NCBI GenBank assembly: GCA_046484625.1
Contig: JAWOIO010000024.1
Coordinates: 1 to 18,042 of the forward strand
DNA length: 18,042 nt
Direction: 5' to 3'
DNA from: DASUAO01 sp046484625
GTDB taxonomy: Bacteria > Actinomycetota > Acidimicrobiia > IMCC26256 > PALSA-555
The notes under the pieces are model-generated. The model was given only the letters and a program-made list of their open reading frames with translations. It searched no databases and was not told the DNA's origin. This document shows positions 13,243 to 18,042 of the stretch, piece after piece. The position numbers and the translations under genes were made by a program. Each line of letters starts with the position of its first letter. Positions within the stretch are counted from its first letter, which is position 1.

Positions 13243-14582
13243 CAGCCCTCGGTCAGGAGACGGTGCGGCGACTCGAGGTGGTCGCGCAGGGTCGCCAGGA
13301 ACTCGCCGGCCGGCGCGCCGTCGAGCGCGCGGTGGTCGATGGTGAGCGAGAGCGGGAGCACCCGCCGTCGTCGAGCCTTCTTCTTGCTCTTCCAATGCAC
13401 GTCGTCACGGATTCGCCCGACACCGAGGATCGCGATGTTGGGTGGGTTGATCACGGGCGTGAACGTGTCGACGCCGTATGCGCCCAGGGTGGTCACGGAG
13501 AAGGTGCCGCCTTCGAGGTCGTCCAGCGAGAGCTTCCCGGTTCGGGCTGCGGTCGCCAGGCGCCGGGATTCGGCGGTGAGCTCCATGAGCGAGAGGCGGT
13601 CGGTGTCGCGCAGCACGGGAACCATGAGCCCGTTGTCGACCGCGATCGCGACGCCCACGTGCACGCCGGAGAGCACGTGGATCTCGTCGCCCCGGATCGT
13701 CGCGTTCACGCGGGGATGGGCTCGGAGCGCTCGGGCGACCGCGGCCAGGATGAACTCGGTGTAGCCCGGAGCGTCGTCACCCCATTCCTCGCGCAGGGCC
13801 TTGCGGAGCTTGACGAGCCGGTCGACGGTCGCGTCGGCGGTCATGGTGAGCTGGGCCATCTCGGCGAGGGACGCGTGCATCCGCTCCGCGATGACGCCGC
13901 GCATGCCGGTCATCGGCACGATCTCGGTCGGTGCGGTCGCGACCGCCGGGTGCGCTGCTGCCGGCGCCGTTCCCCCGACGGCGATGACGTCGTCGAGCAT
14001 GACCCGACCGCCGGGGCCGGTGCCCGCGATGGTCGCCGGGTCGAGCCCGAGCCGTTCGGCGAGGCGCCGTGCGACCGGTGAGATGACCGCGGCGACCCGT
14101 GGTGCACCGGCGCACGCGACGACATCCTCGGACACGATGCGCCCGCCGGGTCCGCTCCCGGAGATGCTCTGCACGTCGACGCCGAGGTCGGCCGCGACGC
14201 GACGGGCGTTGGGGGATGCGAACACCCGCGCTCCGTCGTGCGTCACTGGATCCGGACCCTCCGGAGCCGATCCTCCAGCAGACCCGGCGCCATCCTCGAC
14301 GGTGGCGAACGGTGGAGCACCGACGTGGGTCTCCGGCGGGACCTCGTCGGGGTCGCACAACCAGGCGACCACCTCGCCACAGGCCACCGCGGCACCCTCG
14401 GGTGCGGCGTGGTGGAGCACCCCGTCGGCTTCGACCTCGATCTCGGTCTCGATCTTGTCGGTCGAGATGGCCAGGACCGCGCACCCGGTACTGACCGGCG
14501 TCGCCGATGCGACGAGCCACGCGGCGACGGTGCCTTCCTGCATCGTGAGCCCGAGCTTGGGCATCACGACGGCGGTCGCCAC
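13242..14582 (-). CDS. Dihydrolipoyl acyltransferase E2 component with two peripheral-subunit-binding domains
   Basis: A 446-residue E2. The N-terminal lipoyl domain (1-78) has the lipoylated Lys43 in STDKIETEIEV. After a Gly/Pro/Glu linker come two peripheral-subunit-binding domains, at about 119-156 (FASPNARRVAADLGVDV then SGSGPGGRIVSEDV) and about 166-202 (ISPVARRLAERLGLDP then GTGPGGRVMLDDV). The catalytic acyltransferase domain runs from about 218 to the end, with the CoA-transfer motif DHRALDG (His417, Asp421). A very basic stretch KSKKKARRRR (398-407) sits just before it. E2 takes the acyl group from E1 onto lipoate and then to CoA. Start GTG 14582 lies 3 bp after the E1 beta stop, with GAGGA abutting it, so translation is probably coupled. 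Confidence 0.93.
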   Translation of the reverse strand: MATAVVMPKLGLTMQEGTVAAWLVASATPVSTGCAVLAISTDKIETEIEVEADGVLHHAAPEGAAVACGEVVAWLCDPDEVPPETHVGAPPFATVEDGAGSAGGSAPEGPDPVTHDGARVFASPNARRVAADLGVDVQSISGSGPGGRIVSEDVVACAGAPRVAAVISPVARRLAERLGLDPATIAGTGPGGRVMLDDVIAVGGTAPAAAHPAVATAPTEIVPMTGMRGVIAERMHASLAEMAQLTMTADATVDRLVKLRKALREEWGDDAPGYTEFILAAVARALRAHPRVNATIRGDEIHVLSGVHVGVAIAVDNGLMVPVLRDTDRLSLMELTAESRRLATAARTGKLSLDDLEGGTFSVTTLGAYGVDTFTPVINPPNIAILGVGRIRDDVHWKSKKKARRRRVLPLSLTIDHRALDGAPAGEFLATLRDHLESPHRLLTEG

Positions 14583-14585
14583 TCC

Positions 14586-15599
14586 TCAGGCCCCCGGGAG
14601 TCGGCGCGCCAGCAGATCTCGGGCTGCAGCTTCGATGCGCGCGGCATCCGGCACGTACTCGCGCTCCAACGCCGGGCTGAAGGGCACCGGCGCGAACGGG
14701 GCTCCGACCCGCGCGACCGGCGCGTCGAGGTAGTCGAACGCGTGCTCCTGGATCTGCGCTGCGATCTCGGCGCCGAAGCCTCCGAATCGCACCGCCTCGT
14801 GCACCACGAGCACCCGGTTCGTGGACCGGACCGACGCGACGATCGTGTCGGTGTCGAGGGGGCTGAGGGTTCTCGGGTCGATGACCGCCGCCTCGATGCC
14901 GTCGGCGGCCAGTCGTTCTGCCGCGCTGACTGCTTCGACGACCATCCGCCCGAGCGCCACGATCGTGATCGTGTCGCCCTCGCGCACGGTCCGCGCGACG
15001 CCGAAGGGGACCTCGTAGGGCTCCTCGGGGACCTCGTCGGTCATGCCGAGCAGGAGCTTGTTCCCCACGACGAACGTGGGGTTGTCGTCGCGGATCGCGG
15101 CGATCAACAGCCCCTTGGCGTCGTAGGCGCTCGCGGGCATCGCGACCTTCAACCCGGGGACGTGACACAACCAGGCCTCGAGGCTCTGGCTGTGCTGTGC
15201 GGCGGCGGAGAGACCGGCCCCCGCCCAGGTCGTCACGGTCATCGGGAGCGTCACCTCGCCGCCGAACATGTACTTCAGCTTGGCGGCCTGGTTGGCGATC
15301 TGGTCCATGGCGATCCCGACGAAGTCCATGAACATGAGGTCGACGACCGGGCGGAGGCCGCACGCCGCCGCGCCGGTGGCGAGGCCGATGATCGCGCCCT
15401 CCGAGATCGGCGTGTCGATCACCCGTCGGGGGCCGAACTCGTCGAGGAGGCCCCGGTGGGTCCCGAAGACGCCGCCGTAGCCCGCGATGTCCTCACCGGC
15501 GATGAAGACGTCCGGGTCGGCGCGCAACGACTGGGCGAGCGCCTCGTTGACCGCCATGAGGTAGGGGAGCTTGCGGGGGGCGCCCGCGTCGCTGCTCAC
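14586..15599 (-). CDS. Thiamine-dependent 2-oxoacid/acetoin dehydrogenase E1 component, beta subunit
   Basis: A 337-residue E1 beta (transketolase pyrimidine-binding plus C-terminal domain). Seen are VNEALAQSLRADPDVFIAGEDIAGYGGVFGTHRGLLDEFG, RVIDTPISEGAIIGLATGAAACGLRPVVDLMFMDF, the central AAAQHSQSLEAWLCHVPGLKVAMPA and the C-terminal domain VVIDPRTL-type segment (AAVIDPRTLSPLD). With E1 alpha it forms the alpha2beta2 ThDP enzyme that decarboxylates the substrate and reductively acylates the E2 lipoyl group. Its size and sequence style resemble AcoB of acetoin dehydrogenase as much as PDH or branched-chain E1 beta, so the substrate is open. Start GTG 15599 overlaps the E1 alpha stop by four bases (GTGA), and E2 follows after 3 bp, a tightly coupled operon. 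Confidence 0.93.
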   Translation of the reverse strand: MSSDAGAPRKLPYLMAVNEALAQSLRADPDVFIAGEDIAGYGGVFGTHRGLLDEFGPRRVIDTPISEGAIIGLATGAAACGLRPVVDLMFMDFVGIAMDQIANQAAKLKYMFGGEVTLPMTVTTWAGAGLSAAAQHSQSLEAWLCHVPGLKVAMPASAYDAKGLLIAAIRDDNPTFVVGNKLLLGMTDEVPEEPYEVPFGVARTVREGDTITIVALGRMVVEAVSAAERLAADGIEAAVIDPRTLSPLDTDTIVASVRSTNRVLVVHEAVRFGGFGAEIAAQIQEHAFDYLDAPVARVGAPFAPVPFSPALEREYVPDAARIEAAARDLLARRLPGA

Positions 15600-16597
15600 G
15601 GCGCCACGGTGTAGACGTCGGTGAGCAGGTCGGCCGCGTCGGGCATCGGACTCTGCTCGGCGAACTCGATCGCCGCCGCGATCTCGGCGTCGATCTCGTC
15701 GTGCACGGCTGCGAGGTCGTTGGCCGTGCTCACCTCGTCGGCGATCATGCGCGCCTCGATTGCCTCGATCGCGTCACGGGCCTTCCACTCCTCCACCTCC
15801 TCGTCGGAGCGGTACCGGATCCGCAGCCCGGAGACACCCTGGTGGTCGTAGTAGCGGTAGGTGTTGGCCTCGATCATGGACGGCCCCTCGCCGGCACGGG
15901 CCCGGGCGATCGCGGCGCCGGCGGCATGCCAGACCGCGACCGCGTCCATCCCGTCGACGACCTCGCCGGGCATGCCGTACGCCGCGGCACGGGCGGCGAC
16001 GTCGGTGATCGCCTGATGCTGCTCCTGGGAGGTGAACTCGCCGTAGAGGTTGTTCTCGCAGACGAACACGACCGGGAGCCGCAACGCCGACGCCATGTTG
16101 GCCGCTTCGTGGAACGATCCGATGTTGCTCGCCCCGTCGCCGAAGAACGTGATGGAGACGTTGCCCTCCTCGCAGTACCAGTCGGCGAACCCCGCGCCCA
16201 CCGCGATGGGGATCCCGCCGCCGACGATCCCGTTGGCGCCGAGCATGCCGAGGGCGATGTCGCAGACGTGCATGCTGCCGCCCTTGCCCTTGCAGTAGCC
16301 CGTCGCACGGCCGAACAGCTCGGCGTACATCCGTCCGAGGTCGCCACCCTTGGCGACGAGGTGCCCGTGGCCGCGATGCGTGCTCGTGATCTGGTCGTCG
16401 ACGCTCAGGTGTGCGATCACCCCGGCGGCGACGGCCTCCTGGCCGACGTAGAGGTGCAAGAAGCCGGGCACCGATCCCGCCTCCATGAGGCGGCCGGCTT
16501 CCTCCTCGACGCGCCGGATGCGCACCATGCGGCGATGCAGGTCGAGGAGCACCTCGGGCCCCACCTCGGGCTCCTGTGCGCGCTGCTTGGTGGGCAC
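15596..16597 (-). CDS. Thiamine-dependent 2-oxoacid/acetoin dehydrogenase E1 component, alpha subunit
   Basis: A 333-residue E1 alpha, the first gene of the operon. Landmarks are FLHLYVGQEAVAAGV (47-60), STHRGHGHLVAKGG (72-85), GKGGSMHVCD and the ThDP motif FFGDGASNIGSFHEAANMA ending in CENN (GDG at 153-155, NN at 182-183). Its length (about 330 rather than 400) and GKGGSMH pattern suit the AcoA/acetoin-dehydrogenase type, but other 2-oxoacid substrates are possible. The start GTG 16597 has a strong AGGAGGT four bases upstream (16601-16607). The longer open frame reads back through the promoter and is rejected. A promoter (TTGTAC, 17 bp, TAGTTT) with an overlapping operator-like palindrome lies 40-70 bp upstream. 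Confidence 0.93.
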   Translation of the reverse strand: MPTKQRAQEPEVGPEVLLDLHRRMVRIRRVEEEAGRLMEAGSVPGFLHLYVGQEAVAAGVIAHLSVDDQITSTHRGHGHLVAKGGDLGRMYAELFGRATGYCKGKGGSMHVCDIALGMLGANGIVGGGIPIAVGAGFADWYCEEGNVSITFFGDGASNIGSFHEAANMASALRLPVVFVCENNLYGEFTSQEQHQAITDVAARAAAYGMPGEVVDGMDAVAVWHAAGAAIARARAGEGPSMIEANTYRYYDHQGVSGLRIRYRSDEEVEEWKARDAIEAIEARMIADEVSTANDLAAVHDEIDAEIAAAIEFAEQSPMPDAADLLTDVYTVAP

Positions 16598-16638
16598 CCG
16601 ACCTCCTACTCTCGCTGTGGCCCGACCGACGACCCGAG

Positions 16639-16667
16639 AAACTAACTGGTCGATCAATTCCGTACAA
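16639..16667 (-). promoter_or_regulatory. Promoter of the dehydrogenase-complex operon with TetR-type operator at 16643-16656
   Basis: On the minus strand TTGTAC (16662-16667), a 17-bp spacer and TAGTTT (16639-16644) make a good -35/-10 pair upstream of E1 alpha. TGATCGACCAGTTA (16643-16656), overlapping spacer and -10, matches the perfect palindrome at 10423-10436 at 10 of 14 positions and is followed by the same GTTTCT. The same regulator may bind both, with weaker affinity expected here. Confidence 0.6.
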
Positions 16668-16671
16668 CTGC

Positions 16672-16705
16672 GGGGCGGCGTCCTCCGTGCGAGGGATCCC
16701 GCCCC
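16672..16705 (-). terminator. Possible intrinsic terminator-like hairpin after the VOC gene
   Basis: GGGGCGG (16672-16678) and CCGCCCC (16699-16705) form a 7-bp GC stem. The loop can extend it with an inner CCTC/GAGG pairing. It lies 17 bp past the VOC stop and just upstream of the E1 alpha -35. There is no U-tract, so it would be of the U-less kind proposed for high-GC actinobacteria. Confidence 0.4.
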
Positions 16706-16721
16706 GACGAGCGCTCCAGCC

Positions 16722-17222
16722 CTAGGCGAGGTCGGGGCGATACGAGGCGATGTCGTCGTGCTCGATGAGCTCGAGCACGTTGCCCTCCGGGTCGGCGACG
16801 AACGCGATGTGGAGCGGTCCCATGTCGACGATCGGGCCGTCGGACACCGTGGACGCACCCATCGCGGTCAATCGGTCCACCAGGCCTCTGAGGTCCGGGA
16901 CGTAGAACGAGAGGTACGCGAGCCCGCGGCGCTCGGTGAGGTGCGCGGGTGCTGCAGGCGCCTCCGGGGTCGCGTCGGGACCGAGGAGCTTGATGCGCTC
17001 ACCCCAGGGCGTCTGGAGCCAGACCATCGCGAAGCCGTCCGGGCCCATCCCGGTCGGCTCGGAGACCATGGTCGGGATCGGCATCCGCATCTGCTCGGTG
17101 CAGCCGACGCCGTCGACGTAGAAGGACACCATCCGGTCGAGGTCGGCGACGCAGATGCCGACCTCGAGGGGCGCGCGCATGCCCGGGCCGGCGTCGGGGT
17201 CCGTCGTCGCGCTGCTCGTCAT
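16722..17222 (-). CDS. VOC-family (glyoxalase/bleomycin-resistance/extradiol dioxygenase fold) protein
   Basis: A 166-residue protein with the paired beta-alpha-beta-beta-beta modules of the vicinal-oxygen-chelate fold. The first runs LEVGICVADLDRMVSFYVDGVGC to GFAMVWLQTPWGERIKLLGP. The second runs LAYLSFYVPDLRGLVDRLTAMGA to IAFVADPEGNVLELIEHDD, whose Glu in NVLELIE is a usual metal ligand. Members are lyases, epimerases, dioxygenases or binding proteins, and this one cannot be narrowed. The start ATG 17222 follows the stop of the upstream Rieske oxygenase gene by one base, so the two are cotranscribed and the VOC protein may act on the oxygenase product. The longer frame to 17357 is only antisense-free read-through of that gene and is not used. 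Confidence 0.88.
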   Translation of the reverse strand: MTSSATTDPDAGPGMRAPLEVGICVADLDRMVSFYVDGVGCTEQMRMPIPTMVSEPTGMGPDGFAMVWLQTPWGERIKLLGPDATPEAPAAPAHLTERRGLAYLSFYVPDLRGLVDRLTAMGASTVSDGPIVDMGPLHIAFVADPEGNVLELIEHDDIASYRPDLA

Positions 17223-17223
17223 G

Positions 17224-18042
17224 TCAGGACTCCACCAGGGCGGCGAGCGTGTCGGGCACCCGGAGGGCCTCGGGGATGCGCTCGACGCCGATGTGTCGGT
17301 CGAGCCAGGCGTGGAAGTGCTGGATGCGCCGCTCCTGGTAGTTGAGGGGCACGCCACCGTGCGCCGCCGCCGCGATCGAGCGCTGGATCGGGGCCATGTT
17401 GCGCTCGTCCTCCTCCATGACCGCGGTGAAGCCGGCGAGGAGCGCGTCCCATCCCTTGGGCCGCTCTCCCTCGCCCCAGTCGCAGGCGAGCCATACGAGC
17501 TCGATGCGGGTCGTCTCGATGTCGATCGGCCAGAACACCAGCAACGGGAAGCCCACGACGTCGATCGGCGTGATGAGGTTCGGGAACACGCCGTACGCGG
17601 TGTTCGTCGTTCGGAAGATCTCGCCCATCTCGGGTGACGTCGGCAGCCCGAGCGAGATGCCGCCCTGTTGGATCACCGCGTCGCGCAGCTTGGTGACCAT
17701 GCGCGTGTGCCCGTTCGCCAGCAGCCCCATCGTCGACGCCTTGTGGTCGAGGAGCTGGTTCACGGTCTTCGGGTGGATCGTGCGCAGGTGGTACACCTCG
17801 AGGAACGCCTCCGCGGTGACCTTCCAGTTGCACGCGACGATCGACTCCGTGCGGCCGATGCAGCGCCACGGCTGGCGCACCAGCTCGGGGAGCTGCTCTG
17901 GGATGGGCGCCAGCCACTCGAGCAACGGGACCGCGTCGGGGTCGCGGCTCACGAACACGAAGTCGCCCCATGCCTCGCAGCGAACCGGGACGAGTCCGCG
18001 CTCCTCCCGGCAGAGCCCGACGAAGTCCCGCTCGTCGGGCAC
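17224..18042 (-). CDS. Rieske ring-hydroxylating oxygenase, alpha subunit, C-terminal part (5' end outside window)
   Basis: The frame is open to the window edge, giving 272 codons. The N-terminal Rieske [2Fe-2S] domain should lie beyond 18042, because the visible start (DERDFVGLCREERGLVPVRCEAWGDFVFVSRDPDA) is the segment that normally follows it. The catalytic START-like domain is complete. NWKVTAEAFLEVYHLRTIHP supplies two iron-ligand histidines (His85 and His90 counted from the edge), and EEDERNMAPIQ supplies the carboxylate ligand (about Asp212). The Asp that usually bridges to the neighbouring Rieske centre is Glu (FLEVYH). Such oxygenases dihydroxylate or monooxygenate aromatic and polycyclic substrates, or demethylate them, using an external reductase. 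The VOC gene follows after 1 bp. Confidence 0.92.
   Translation of the reverse strand: MPDERDFVGLCREERGLVPVRCEAWGDFVFVSRDPDAVPLLEWLAPIPEQLPELVRQPWRCIGRTESIVACNWKVTAEAFLEVYHLRTIHPKTVNQLLDHKASTMGLLANGHTRMVTKLRDAVIQQGGISLGLPTSPEMGEIFRTTNTAYGVFPNLITPIDVVGFPLLVFWPIDIETTRIELVWLACDWGEGERPKGWDALLAGFTAVMEEDERNMAPIQRSIAAAAHGGVPLNYQERRIQHFHAWLDRHIGVERIPEALRVPDTLAALVES

Noticed and set aside
13243..13395. N-terminal extension of E3
   Set aside because: It overlaps the E2 C-terminus; the FAD-binding strand begins right after the ATG at 13242, as in all E3 proteins.
11959..13764. 601-codon plus-strand open frame over E3 and E2
   Set aside because: Antisense shadow; the minus strand holds intact E3 and E2 motifs.
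16598..16858. N-terminal extension of E1 alpha
   Set aside because: It would read through the hairpin, promoter and operator; a strong AGGAGGT marks GTG 16597.

Overview
The window is very GC-rich, densely packed bacterial DNA. A WhiB-like iron-sulfur regulator, an F420-type luciferase-like oxidoreductase, a Gmad2-domain secreted protein, several probable leaderless starts and an actinobacterial-type LexA box point to Actinomycetota. An acidimicrobial-like lineage would fit, but this is inferred from style and not shown. I see no rRNA, tRNA, CRISPR array or insertion sequence.

Left part (1-4510). On the minus strand lie a luciferase-like monooxygenase (1431-2372), a membrane-anchored Gmad2-domain protein (584-1291) and the catalytic domain of a class III nucleotide cyclase that runs off the left edge (1-508). 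Divergent to them on the plus strand is a two-gene unit, a MaoC-type hydratase (2476-3330) and an acyl-CoA-dehydrogenase-fold flavoprotein of the HsaA type (3335-4510).

Middle (4507-10503). A four-helix membrane protein (4507-4986, minus) diverges from whiB (5155-5391), whose leader carries 14-bp tandem repeats. Then, on the plus strand, come an acyl-CoA dehydrogenase (5483-6649), trpD (6668-7741) and a zinc-ribbon membrane protein (7741-8385). Next is a two-gene unit of a small zinc-ribbon protein (8450-8704) and a coiled-coil YacP-type NYN ribonuclease (8701-10113), with a LexA/SOS-like box in its promoter. A four-cysteine miniprotein (10184-10381) follows.

Right part (10504-18042). A carotenoid-cleavage-type oxygenase (plus) converges on a minus-strand operon for a 2-oxoacid (acetoin-like) dehydrogenase complex in the order E1 alpha, E1 beta, E2, E3. 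Its E2 has two tandem peripheral-subunit-binding domains and its E3 has an altered NAD-binding fingerprint. Behind this lie a VOC/glyoxalase-fold protein and the C-terminal part of a Rieske ring-hydroxylating oxygenase that runs off the right edge.

The most interesting signal is a shared operator. A perfect 14-bp palindrome of TetR type upstream of the carotenoid oxygenase recurs, diverged but with the same flank and the same overlapping -10 hexamer, in the promoter of the dehydrogenase-complex operon about 6 kb away. This suggests one regulator switches both, so oxidative cleavage of an alkene or apocarotenoid-like substrate may be coupled to oxidative decarboxylation of a 2-oxoacid or acetoin-like product. 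The second notable signal is the SOS-like control of the NYN ribonuclease pair.
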